Source: Bacteroidota bacterium
GTDB taxonomy: Bacteria > Bacteroidota > Bacteroidia > Bacteroidales > F082
Assembly: GCA_009773165.1 (NCBI GenBank)
Contig: WOUZ01000002.1
Span: 62,001-126,000, forward strand
DNA: 64,000 nt
Direction: 5' to 3'
In this document: in pieces, positions 10,101-16,209 of the stretch
Layout of the letters: every line of letters begins with the position of its first letter
Position numbering within the stretch: the first letter of the stretch is position 1
The notes under the pieces: generated by a model
The model's database searches: none
Seen by the model: only the letters and a program-made list of their open reading frames with translations
What the model was told of the DNA's origin: nothing
Made by a program: the position numbers and the translations under genes

Positions 10101-10230
10101 AAAATCCATGATGAGATTTTCAGCAACAGCTGATGGAAAAATAGATATTTCGCAATTGCATAAAGGGATTTATATCATAAATTTTGTTTCCAATGGCAAA
10201 ACATTAGTTACACGTTTTATCAAAAAATAG
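7102..10230 (+). CDS. Secreted M28 family aminopeptidase with Fn3 and T9SS sorting domain
   Basis: 1042 residues. A signal peptide covers about residues 1-22. An N-terminal propeptide-like region precedes the M28 zinc peptidase domain (about 150-430), whose ligands are visible: GGHYDS, GADDNASG, SGEEYGL, FNLDMIGY and SDHTSF. A fibronectin type III domain follows (about 433-515), then a jelly-roll or MAM/adhesin-like segment and a second beta-rich region. The C-terminus has a type A T9SS sorting signal starting at LYPNPANDYLNL and ending VTRFIKK. The protein should cross the outer membrane through the type IX system and be attached or released at the surface, where it would trim peptides. Specificity is not predictable from sequence. 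Confidence 0.88.
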   Translation: MKILRITLLLALAINFFNQATAEQLLLIKTTNISHQRNLSANPAFRIHLFQENWVVATSESVPKEPYHFLMNEPWTSGKNVYIVYVPESQSEEFITQRPGAEILYQEADFVIVAADEVKFGQLKPFKTDGMVRIMPTLAQLPKETSLSFSRKGNPDPWIQSMLDQVSATNITATVQHLQNYGTRNAYKAQSVVAQNWIRDQFQSYGLSVEVMDFNMPSGSASDNVIATLTGTKYPEEYIVLGGHYDSYTGGSAEPGADDNASGTAGVLEIARIMSQQSFDRSIIFCAFSGEEYGLYGSAAYASRAAQLGMDIHGYFNLDMIGYLKPGNTTIKSTLIFPAGAQELASFYTEVASTYLPDFVITTGSLSGGDSDHTSFNNSGFMGIFPFEAVPDYSPYIHTSNDVVGPSYNNEAQAAVFTQASLAAAATLANRLNPPRGLAALAGDQVVELNWTALPDAASFNIYRNGTLISNLTSNQYSDFDVVNGTPYTYYITAIYADSNLESYPSNSVTVTPMPPMSLPFVTNFENGAPYFEFFGGWGLSTTQSYSPSHSITESPIGEYQDDTESFAYLRPFSLNTGFTSAEISFWTKYVLETNYDYMYLEVSTNGTNWAQLAQYNGSQSAWQKKTYNLTSYLGQNYIQFRFRFTSDMSVTEDGMYIDDFQITTEGGYFTQSSIFVPGWNTLSSLVIPSSGSLEDVFAPIESNLIAVQTLDGSYLPQQNINTIGSWNPALGYKVKVSAPCGLTIAGPEKSVTTLQLEAGWSLIPVLSECNVSVDELFSNQPTALEMLKEVGSNNVYWPSKSLANLNLLMPSKAYMVKLSEPVQVAFPSCKSFAPENENHFRAGEITATANTHIFGLSPLALSVGTIGDQLIAYNGDGLAAGILTLEDNSQNVAIAVFGNDSLSTLIDGLLEGEAVQWKLWQASSGYYFDLTPTYSDIQAQLGIYMQDGISFIESFEADATGLSEKESGLVLYPNPANDYLNLPSTTDLNSRIEIFSLEGKSMMRFSATADGKIDISQLHKGIYIINFVSNGKTLVTRFIKK

Positions 10231-10349
10231 GAAAGTTGTCAGGTAAGATTCTAATTCTATGGTAGAATAAAACGGAATAAATATCGTTTAGATTCATTAC
10301 AAACTAAATGGATAAAGCTAAAAGATAGATGTTGATTAAAAAAAAGATG

Positions 10350-10357
10350 TACTTTTG
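10350..10357 (+). promoter_or_regulatory. -7 box (TACTTTTG) for tRNA-Ser
   Basis: TAnnTTTG match 36 bases before the mature tRNA 5' end, implying a 5' leader of about 30 bases removed by RNase P. Confidence 0.45.
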
Positions 10358-10393
10358 GCAACCGTTTTTATAAGCTCCTTCGAGGAACAATTT

Positions 10394-10481
10394 GGAGAGA
10401 TGGCCGAGTGGTTGAAGGCGCACGCCTGGAAAGTGTGTGTACCTCAAAAGGGTACCGCGGGTTCGAATCCCGCTCTCTCCG
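10394..10481 (+). tRNA. tRNA-Ser (GGA)
   Basis: An 88-base class II tRNA. The acceptor stem GGAGAGA pairs with TCTCTCC, the anticodon stem CACGC/GTGTG encloses loop CTGGAAA (anticodon GGA, reading UCC/UCU), a long variable arm closes on GTACC/GGTAC, and the T arm carries GGTTCGAATCC. The discriminator base is G, as for serine tRNAs. The CCA end is not encoded (GCAAAA follows). Confidence 0.95.
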
Positions 10482-10526
10482 CAAAATCTTAATACAATAT
10501 CTGGATGTTGTTGCAAGATTATTTTA

Positions 10527-10534
10527 TACATTTG
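10527..10534 (+). promoter_or_regulatory. -7 box (TACATTTG) for ExbB/ExbD operon
   Basis: TAnnTTTG match 74 bases before the first ATG of the proton-channel operon and downstream of tRNA-Ser. I saw no consensus -33. Confidence 0.4.
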
Positions 10535-10608
10535 CCTCTTTGAAACTTTTAACAATTTAATTAATAATCACACAAACGGAATTAATGTAGTAATCAACAC
10601 TCTTAACT

Positions 10609-11376
10609 ATGAAAAAATTAATTGCTTTATTGATGATCGCTGGTATAATGACAATCGGGTATAACAGCATTGTATCTGCTCAGGATGCCACTGGATCTGC
10701 CGAAACAACAAGTGTTGGAATGCAGACTGACGAAGCAGCTCCAAGAACTTTCCATGAAGAAATGAAAGAACGTTTCATCGAAGGGGGCCCGGTTTGGATG
10801 GCACCTATTCTTCTTACACTCATTTTTGGATTAGCCATTGCTATGGAAAGAATTATTTATTTAACTCTTAGCGGCACCAATACAACAAAACTTCTTAACG
10901 GTATTGAATCAGCATTAGCAAAAGGCGGTGTTGAAGAAGCAAAAAAACTTTGCCGCGATACCAGAGGCCCTGTTGCAAGTATTTTCTATCAAGGCCTTAT
11001 GAGGTATGATAATGGTATTGAAGAAGTTGAAAAAGCAGTTGTTTCTTATGGTTCTGTAATTACAGGCCGGATGGAGTCCGGAATCAGCTGGATTTCGTTG
11101 TTTATCGCGTTGGCGCCTATGCTTGGTTTCTTGGGTACAGTTGTTGGGATGATTCAGGCATTTGATGATATCGCTGCAGCAGGTGATATTTCTCCCCAGA
11201 TTGTTGCTAATGGTATTAAAATCGCTTTGTTAACAACTGTATTTGGTTTGATCGTAGCTATTTTCTTACAGATTCTTTATAACTACATCATTTCAAAAGT
11301 TGATTCTTTGATCGGCAGCATGGAAGATACTTCCATTAGTTTTATGGACATGATGTACAAATACACTAAAAAATAG
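10609..11376 (+). CDS. exbB: MotA/TolQ/ExbB proton channel family protein
   Basis: 255 residues. After a cleavable-looking leader (about 1-25, ending VSAQ) and a polar linker come three transmembrane helices: PVWMAPILLTLIFGLAIAM (about 63-81), SWISLFIALAPMLGFLGTVV (about 162-181) and IALLTTVFGLIVAIFLQIL (about 205-223). The LAPMLGFLGTVVGMIQAF stretch is the conserved TolQ/ExbB signature. With the ExbD proteins downstream it should form an inner-membrane motor that uses proton flow to energise TonB- or Tol-type outer membrane work. It is the first gene of a four-gene operon with gaps of 1-8 bases. The extra N-terminal leader is typical of Bacteroidota members. Confidence 0.88.
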   Translation: MKKLIALLMIAGIMTIGYNSIVSAQDATGSAETTSVGMQTDEAAPRTFHEEMKERFIEGGPVWMAPILLTLIFGLAIAMERIIYLTLSGTNTTKLLNGIESALAKGGVEEAKKLCRDTRGPVASIFYQGLMRYDNGIEEVEKAVVSYGSVITGRMESGISWISLFIALAPMLGFLGTVVGMIQAFDDIAAAGDISPQIVANGIKIALLTTVFGLIVAIFLQILYNYIISKVDSLIGSMEDTSISFMDMMYKYTKK

Positions 11377-11381
11377 AAACC

Positions 11382-11795
11382 ATGGAAGATAAATTTCAAA
11401 AATATCTTAGCTGGGGTTTTTATGCTACCATGGCCATTGGCAGTCTCCTAGGAGTTTTGTTCTTCATTAATGGAGGCTTTGAGTTACTTATACAGTTCTC
11501 TTACGTTCTGATGATACTAACTGCAATTATTTCGCTTATTTCGCCAATATTTTCATTTGTTCAGCATCCAAAAAATACAAAAAATATTTATATGATGCTT
11601 GGTATAGTAGGCGTGATTGCAATCATTTCTTATCTGATGGCCGGTAACAACTACAGCGCTTTAGAGTTAGAAATGCATAAAATCTCTGCGACAGAATCTG
11701 TTAATATCAGTTTCGGATTGGTATTTACGTTCATTGTGATGATTTTAACGGTTATCTCTGTTCTTTTTTCTAGTGTTTACAGATTATTTAAGTAG
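11382..11795 (+). CDS. Small four-helix membrane protein in ExbB/ExbD operon
   Basis: 137 residues with four predicted membrane helices (about 10-30, 36-58, 68-87 and 107-133) and almost no soluble part. I do not recognise a named family. It lies between exbB and the first exbD, 5 and 8 bases away, so it is almost certainly translated with them. That position suggests an accessory subunit of the proton channel or an anchor for the complex; this is inference from context only. Confidence 0.75.
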   Translation: MEDKFQKYLSWGFYATMAIGSLLGVLFFINGGFELLIQFSYVLMILTAIISLISPIFSFVQHPKNTKNIYMMLGIVGVIAIISYLMAGNNYSALELEMHKISATESVNISFGLVFTFIVMILTVISVLFSSVYRLFK

Positions 11796-11803
11796 TAAAT
11801 ATT

Positions 11804-12373
11804 ATGAGAAGAGCAGCACCCGAAATCAATGCAGGTTCGATGGCAGACATTGCCTTCCTCTTGCTGATTTTCTTCCTTGTTACTACAACGATGGATGTTG
11901 ATTCGGGGATTACCCGCCGGTTACCTCCGCCTGTTGACACACCAGATGATGTGAGAATCAAGGAAAGAAATGTTTTGAATGTTTTGATTAACAAGAACAA
12001 CAGATTACTGGTAAATGGACTTCCTGGTGATATCAGTAACCTGAAGGATGCGGCTAAGGAATTTATGACACCTCATTTTCCGGATAATCCAAATTACCCG
12101 GAAGTTGAAGAAGTAACGATTCCACTTATTGGTACAATTTACAACTCTAAAGGTGTTATCTCGCTTAAAAATGACCGGGGAACATCTTATGATATGTATA
12201 TTCAGGTACAAAATGAGCTGGCACGTGCTTTTAATGAGATCAAAGACGAATTGTCTGTCAGTCGGTTTGGAACCAAATTTGAAAACTTGCCCGCTGATAA
12301 AAAGGAAGCCATTAATGATGCCGTTCCTGTACGTGTGTCTGAAGCTGAACCTGAAAATATAGGAGAAAATTGA
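11804..12373 (+). CDS. exbD: ExbD/TolR family biopolymer transport protein (1)
   Basis: 189 residues. A single N-terminal helix (about 12-30) contains the conserved aspartate of the family in MADIAFLLLIFFLVTTTMD, which carries protons in ExbD/TolR. The rest is a periplasmic domain longer than classical ExbD (about 140 residues), with an inserted segment around residues 80-125. It shares an operon with exbB and a second exbD. The protein should sit inside the ExbB pentamer pore. Confidence 0.87.
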   Translation: MRRAAPEINAGSMADIAFLLLIFFLVTTTMDVDSGITRRLPPPVDTPDDVRIKERNVLNVLINKNNRLLVNGLPGDISNLKDAAKEFMTPHFPDNPNYPEVEEVTIPLIGTIYNSKGVISLKNDRGTSYDMYIQVQNELARAFNEIKDELSVSRFGTKFENLPADKKEAINDAVPVRVSEAEPENIGEN

Positions 12374-12374
12374 T

Positions 12375-12842
12375 ATGTCAAAATTCAAATCATCCAAAAC
12401 AAAAGGAACTCCAGCGATCAGCACATCTTCGCTACCTGATATTATCTTCATGCTTTTGTTCTTTTTCATGGTAACAACACAAATGAGGGAAACTTCTTTG
12501 CGTGTAAAGGTTAAGTTACCTATCGCCACTGAAATCCAAAAACTTGATAAGAAATCTTTGGTTAGCTTTATTTATATCGGACCTCCAACCAATACAACTA
12601 TGTATGGTACAGAATCCCGTATTCAGCTCAACGATCAATATGCGCGTGTGAGTGATGTGCCTGAGTTTATTGCAACAGAGCGCGAAGCTCGCAATGAAGC
12701 TGACAGGAATTTCCTCACCACTTCGCTTAAAGTGCATAAGGATACAAAAATGGGAGTAGTCACCGATGTGAAGCAGGAATTGCGTAAAGCGAGTGCTTTC
12801 CGTATCAATTATTCGACTTTAAAAGGCGTTGCTAAAAAATAG
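12375..12842 (+). CDS. exbD: ExbD/TolR family biopolymer transport protein (2)
   Basis: 155 residues, one base after the first exbD. The membrane helix (about 17-38) contains SLPDIIFMLLFFFMVTTQM with the essential aspartate. A periplasmic domain follows and ends in basic residues. Two unlike ExbD proteins behind one ExbB is common in Bacteroidota and suggests a heteromeric stator. The gene is closed by a strong terminator 20 bases downstream. Confidence 0.87.
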   Translation: MSKFKSSKTKGTPAISTSSLPDIIFMLLFFFMVTTQMRETSLRVKVKLPIATEIQKLDKKSLVSFIYIGPPTNTTMYGTESRIQLNDQYARVSDVPEFIATEREARNEADRNFLTTSLKVHKDTKMGVVTDVKQELRKASAFRINYSTLKGVAKK

Positions 12843-12862
12843 TTAGTGCCTTATTACAATAC

Positions 12863-12893
12863 AACCCGGGAGCTTTGTTTCCGGGTTTTTTTA
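12863..12893 (+). terminator. Rho-independent terminator of the exb operon
   Basis: AACCCGG and CCGGGTT form a GC-rich stem around a short loop, followed by seven T. The A-run on the other side is short, so it mainly serves the plus strand. Confidence 0.85.
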
Positions 12894-13802
12894 TGCCTTT
12901 TGTCGACTGATCTGATAGCCAGAAAAAAGCAATAACCCAACAAATCCACCGCTTAAGATGATTAAAATACTACTACTCGACCCAAAATCTTCCATTGGAA
13001 TGGAGCTGTAGCCATTATGATAAAGATAAAAAGCGATCACAGCAGAAGCATTGTTTACAAAATGCATCAACATTGGAACGAAAATACTCCCGGACCAATA
13101 ATAAAAATAACCAAGAAAAAGTCCTAATGCAAAACGGGGTAGTAATCCATAAAACTGCATGTGAATGATACTGAAAATTAAAGCTGTAATTATTAACCCA
13201 AGATGCTTTTTCTTTAAAAACTTCATCATATAAGGCTGAATAACTGATCGAAAGACGAGCTCTTCACCAAGAGCAGGTAACAATGCAATCATGAACAGAT
13301 TAATAAGAAGCCCTGAGGTTGTATCAACTTTCAGAAATAATTGAGTCATTTCCTCAGCCTGAGATTCTTTTCGAAGCATCCATTGCTCTAATGCATCTAA
13401 CCATGAAGGAAGATTGATAGCATGATTGAGATCAGATAGCATATGAATGAATGGAAGGCTGGCAAACATCAGCAAAAGAGCAGGAAATAACATGATAGGT
13501 TTGGTAATTGGGCGAAATCCCAGAAATTGAAATGGTTTGGTATGTACTGCCCATGCCAACATAAAAGGAGGGAAAAGGAATAAACCTATCTGTGATGATA
13601 TTTGCAGGATTCGTGCCGGCCGCAGGTTAGTTGCATCATTAAGTAGGTTTGCCTGTTCGCTCAAGCTTATTCCTTCTGTCAGACGCAGGATTAAGAGCCC
13701 TGTCAACATCCCGATTAAAAGTCCAAAAATAAGCAACCCAAGGAACAGAAAGAACTGAAACCCAAGAGTTGTGTCTTTAAAAAGTGGCTGAAATTTGTAC
13801 AT
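12891..13802 (-). CDS. CPBP family intramembrane glutamic endopeptidase
   Basis: About 303 residues from the ATG giving MYKFQPLF; a TTG ten codons upstream lies inside the promoter palindrome and is rejected. Seven or eight hydrophobic helices are visible. The protease motifs are EELVFRSVIQPYM (the EExxxR motif), the FSIIHMQFY histidine motif and the final HFVNNAS motif, so all the catalytic residues expected of the Abi/CAAX family are present. These proteins cleave within membranes; in bacteria some process peptides or act in bacteriocin immunity, but the substrate here is unknown. It is divergent from dusB. Confidence 0.88.
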   Translation of the reverse strand: MYKFQPLFKDTTLGFQFFLFLGLLIFGLLIGMLTGLLILRLTEGISLSEQANLLNDATNLRPARILQISSQIGLFLFPPFMLAWAVHTKPFQFLGFRPITKPIMLFPALLLMFASLPFIHMLSDLNHAINLPSWLDALEQWMLRKESQAEEMTQLFLKVDTTSGLLINLFMIALLPALGEELVFRSVIQPYMMKFLKKKHLGLIITALIFSIIHMQFYGLLPRFALGLFLGYFYYWSGSIFVPMLMHFVNNASAVIAFYLYHNGYSSIPMEDFGSSSSILIILSGGFVGLLLFSGYQISRQKA

Positions 13803-13827
13803 AACAGTAAGATTCGGGAGAATTAAA

Positions 13828-13848
13828 CGCAAAAATAGTATTTTTGCG
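13828..13848. promoter_or_regulatory. Palindromic divergent promoter (back-to-back TATTTTTG boxes)
   Basis: CGCAAAAATA, one G, then TATTTTTGCG: a perfect 10-base inverted repeat. Each arm, read on its own strand, supplies a TATTTTTG -7 box, one pointing to the CPBP gene (ATG 13802) and one to dusB (TTG 13913). Confidence 0.55.
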
Positions 13849-13912
13849 GCCGCTTGGGCCGATAATAGTGTTTACAAGAAGTAGAATGATTTAAAAATCA
13901 AAACAATTTCAG

Positions 13913-14962
13913 TTGATTCGTATAGGAAATATTTCAGTCGGGGAGTTCCCCATTTTACTCGCTCCAATGGAAGATGTGAGTGATCCTCCATTTCGGTATG
14001 TATGTAAAATGTTTGGAGCCGACATTATGTATACAGAGTTTATATCTTCCGAAGGATTGATACGTGATGCAGCCAAGAGCGTCAAGAAGCTTGATTTCAG
14101 TGAGTTTGAGCGTCCTATAGGGATTCAGATTTTTGGCCATGATATTGATTCGATGGTTAAAGCGGCAGAATATGCCGAACGCGCTCAACCAGATATTATT
14201 GACATTAATTATGGGTGTCCGGTGAAAAAAGTTGCTTCAAAAGGCGCCGGCTCGGGCATAATGAATGATATTCCAAAGATGGTAGCAATGACCGAAGCTG
14301 TCGTCAAAGCAGTTAAACTCCCCGTCACTATTAAAACCCGCTTAGGCTACGATGAGGATCGTAAGGATATAGTTGAAATAGCTGAAAAACTTCAGGACGT
14401 TGGCATACAGGCCCTAACAATTCATGGCAGGCTCAGAACCACGCGCTCAAGTGTGCCTGCCGACTGGACCCTCATTGGTAAAGTGAAAAGTAACCAACGC
14501 ATGCGGATTCCGGTTTTTGGCAATGGAGATGTGTTGGATGGCCCTTCAGCAAAATATTTCAGAGATAATTTCGGTGTTGATGGTCTAATGATTGCCAGAG
14601 GAAGCTATGGCAACCCATGGGTTTTCAATGAAGTGAAAAAATACCTTAACGATGGGATCTTACCTCCTTTACCTGATGTTCACGAACGACTTAGGATAAG
14701 CAGGATACACCTGGAAAAATCTGTCGAATGGAAAGGTGAGCGTCAAGCCTTGATGGAAATGCGCAAGCATTGGGGCGATTATTTTAAAGGATTCCCCAAT
14801 TTTAAACCTTATAGGATACGCATCATGCAGGCAAATTATTTTGCCGAAATGGATGATATTTTAAAGGAAATTGCTGAAAAATTTGATGGAGTTCAGCCGG
14901 TGAAGGGCCATGCCGACACTTCTACTGAAGCATCAGATCTTCCCGGAGAATGCCGTTTATAA
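13913..14962 (+). CDS. dusB: tRNA-dihydrouridine synthase, DusB-like
   Basis: 349 residues. The flavin-binding TIM barrel begins at LAPMEDVSDPPFR, with the catalytic cysteine in INYGCPVKKVASKGAGSG. The tRNA- and FMN-binding motifs TIKTRLGYD and TIHGRLRTTRSS, plus NGDV and ARGSYGNPW, all match DusB. The enzyme reduces uridines in the D-loop of tRNA using FMN and NADPH. The start is a TTG: the only in-frame ATG upstream is followed at once by a stop, and homologues begin with the same MxxIGNIxxGEFP segment. The 3' end overlaps the opposing HAD gene by 41 bases. Confidence 0.9.
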   Translation: MIRIGNISVGEFPILLAPMEDVSDPPFRYVCKMFGADIMYTEFISSEGLIRDAAKSVKKLDFSEFERPIGIQIFGHDIDSMVKAAEYAERAQPDIIDINYGCPVKKVASKGAGSGIMNDIPKMVAMTEAVVKAVKLPVTIKTRLGYDEDRKDIVEIAEKLQDVGIQALTIHGRLRTTRSSVPADWTLIGKVKSNQRMRIPVFGNGDVLDGPSAKYFRDNFGVDGLMIARGSYGNPWVFNEVKKYLNDGILPPLPDVHERLRISRIHLEKSVEWKGERQALMEMRKHWGDYFKGFPNFKPYRIRIMQANYFAEMDDILKEIAEKFDGVQPVKGHADTSTEASDLPGECRL

Positions 14963-15578
14963 ATAAATCTCGCACGCGCTCTGGATTTTTCAACTGGTAG
15001 GTTTGCATGCCTAATTGACTTGCAGCTACGAGGTGCTCTGCTGTATCGTCAATAAAAAGTGTCTGTCCAGGAATGAGTTTATGCTGATTTAGGACAAACT
15101 CAAAAATTTCCGGATTTGGCTTGCTTATATGAAGATCGAAGCTGAAATATGCTTTGGTAAAAAGTTGATCAAATTCACGATATCCAAAACGCAATTGCAA
15201 GTCGCGAAGGTAAATATCATAGTGAATTTCATTGGAGTTGCTTAGCAGAAAAATAGGATAATTCTTTTTAACATCCTCCAAAACTTTGATTCTTTCTTTT
15301 GGTATGTCGAGAATAAGTGCGTTCCATGCATCATCAATATCCTGATCACAGAGGTTGATGCCAATAAATTCACGCACTTTATCGCGGAAAACTTCCGGTG
15401 TTAAAATTCCCCGTTCAAACTTACCCATGATATCGTGCTGAAAATATGGTGACTTAAAAATGTCAAGATCCTCAACACCAAGGTTTTTAAGTTCGTTTAA
15501 AGTGAGAATGGGGTCAATATCGAGAATCACACCTCCGAAATCGAAGATGATTGTGCTAACAGGTTGATGAGTTTTCAT
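14922..15578 (-). CDS. HAD family hydrolase (subfamily IA)
   Basis: 218 residues, normal for the family. Motif I is FDFGGVILDID, motif II LLSNSNE, the lysine motif HISKPNPEIFEF and motif III FIDDTAEH. The first aspartate of motif I is the nucleophile. The cap domain (about 20-85) is helical, as in subfamily IA phosphatases of the phosphoglycolate phosphatase/haloacid dehalogenase type. The substrate is unknown. The gene is convergent with dusB, and their tails overlap by 41 bases, so neither terminates before the other's coding end. Confidence 0.86.
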   Translation of the reverse strand: MKTHQPVSTIIFDFGGVILDIDPILTLNELKNLGVEDLDIFKSPYFQHDIMGKFERGILTPEVFRDKVREFIGINLCDQDIDDAWNALILDIPKERIKVLEDVKKNYPIFLLSNSNEIHYDIYLRDLQLRFGYREFDQLFTKAYFSFDLHISKPNPEIFEFVLNQHKLIPGQTLFIDDTAEHLVAASQLGMQTYQLKNPERVRDLFINGILREDLMLQ

Positions 15579-15612
15579 AAGAAGATAATTTTTTGCTTGT
15601 ATAATTACGATA

Positions 15613-15628
15613 CAAAGTTGTAACTTTG
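15613..15628 (+). promoter_or_regulatory. -7 box (TAACTTTG) inside a perfect inverted repeat, ahead of tRNA(CAT)
   Basis: TAACTTTG (15621-15628) matches TAnnTTTG and is the second arm of the palindrome CAAAGTT-GT-AACTTTG. A TTG at 15597-15599 lies 21 bases upstream. The tRNA starts 54 bases later. Confidence 0.5.
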
Positions 15629-15681
15629 CGCACTCAAATCAAACGCATTTTTTCTTTTTCTTGTTAAAAAATGCTAATGAG

Positions 15682-15758
15682 GGGCCTATAGCTCAGTTGG
15701 TCAGAGCACCTGACTCATAATCAGGTGGTCCCAGGTTCAAGCCCTGGTGGGCCCACCA
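15682..15758 (+). tRNA. tRNA with CAT anticodon (Met elongator or Ile2)
   Basis: A 77-base tRNA with encoded CCA. Acceptor GGGCCTA pairs with TGGGCCC, the D arm is GCTCAGTTGGTCAGAGC, anticodon stem CCTGA/TCAGG holds loop CTCATAA, and the T arm is CCAGGTTCAAGCCCTGG. CAT alone cannot tell elongator Met from Ile2, whose C34 is turned into lysidine by TilS. Pairs C4-G69 and C5-G68 are present; these are known TilS-positive determinants in E. coli Ile2, so the Ile2 reading deserves testing. Its 3' half is duplicated twice downstream. Confidence 0.93.
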
Positions 15759-15762
15759 ACAC

Positions 15763-15792
15763 AAAAGAGACTGAATTTCCAGTCTCTTTTTT
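15763..15792 (+). terminator. Terminator after tRNA(CAT)
   Basis: AAAAGAGACTG and CAGTCTCTTTT form an 11-base perfect stem with a six-base loop and run into T residues, just after the tRNA CCA. Confidence 0.85.
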
Positions 15793-15803
15793 CTTTAAAC
15801 CAA

Positions 15804-16100
15804 ATGGAATCGTACTGCTATATACTTTATAGTGAGAAGCTTGGAAAGTTTTATGTTGGAGCATGTCGTGAAGACTTGTCTGGCAGAATAGCTCACCACA
15901 ACACACATTACTATGGGAATCATCGCTTTACGGCAGCAGCCACAGATTGGGAATTATTTCTTTCAATAACGGTTGCCACTTATGCCCATGCAATTCGACT
16001 TGAGAGGTTGATCAAATCGATGAAGAGTAGTAAATACATTCAAAACTTGAAGAAATACCCTGAGCTTGTGGAGAAAATCATACAACAAACGAGCACCTGA
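15804..16100 (+). CDS. Small GIY-YIG nuclease, array unit 1
   Basis: 98 residues. The first motif is CYILYS (residues 5-10), the second is YVG (17-19), followed by the catalytic arginine region DLSGRIAHHN (R28) and the glutamate helix RLERLIKSMKSSKYI (E67). All expected residues of a single-domain GIY-YIG endonuclease are therefore present. I start at the ATG, although the frame is open back through the tRNA 3' end. The last three codons and the stop (ACG AGC ACC TGA) run into the duplicated tRNA segment, so the coding end is built from tRNA sequence. The nearest relatives are the UPF0213/YhbQ-like GIY-YIG proteins. No promoter of its own is evident, and a terminator lies just upstream. Confidence 0.8.
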   Translation: MESYCYILYSEKLGKFYVGACREDLSGRIAHHNTHYYGNHRFTAAATDWELFLSITVATYAHAIRLERLIKSMKSSKYIQNLKKYPELVEKIIQQTST

Positions 16101-16158
16101 CTCTGCCGAAAGCTTTCGGCACAGGTGGTCCCAGGTTCAAGCCCTGGTGGGCCCACCA
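16091..16158 (+). pseudogene. Partial tRNA copy 1: 3' half with palindrome in place of anticodon loop
   Basis: GAGCACCTGACTC equals 15704-15716 of the tRNA. Then the five bases ATAAT are replaced by the 18-base palindrome TGCCGAAAGCTTTCGGCA, after which CAGG through CCA (37 bases) is identical to the tRNA. There is no 5' acceptor strand or D arm, so it cannot be a tRNA. CCTG plus the palindrome plus CAGG forms a 13-base-pair hairpin with an ACTC bulge. Confidence 0.85.
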
Positions 16159-16160
16159 AC

Positions 16161-16197
16161 AAAAAAGAGGTTTTCTATATTAGACAGCCTCTTTTTT
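16161..16197 (+). terminator. Terminator after partial tRNA copy 1
   Basis: AAAAAAGAGG and CCTCTTTTTT pair across a 17-base loop. The same sequence recurs at 16567-16603. Confidence 0.7.
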
Positions 16198-16209
16198 ATT
16201 TGTTGAGTT

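Noticed and set aside
12005-12529. 174-residue minus-strand frame opposite exbD
   Set aside because: Spans two real genes on the other strand and shows no family signature.
15747-15803. Upstream extension of GIY-YIG gene 1 through the tRNA 3' end (VGPPTQKR...)
   Set aside because: It would translate the tRNA end and the terminator hairpin; the ATG at 15804 matches the family start and the second copy.
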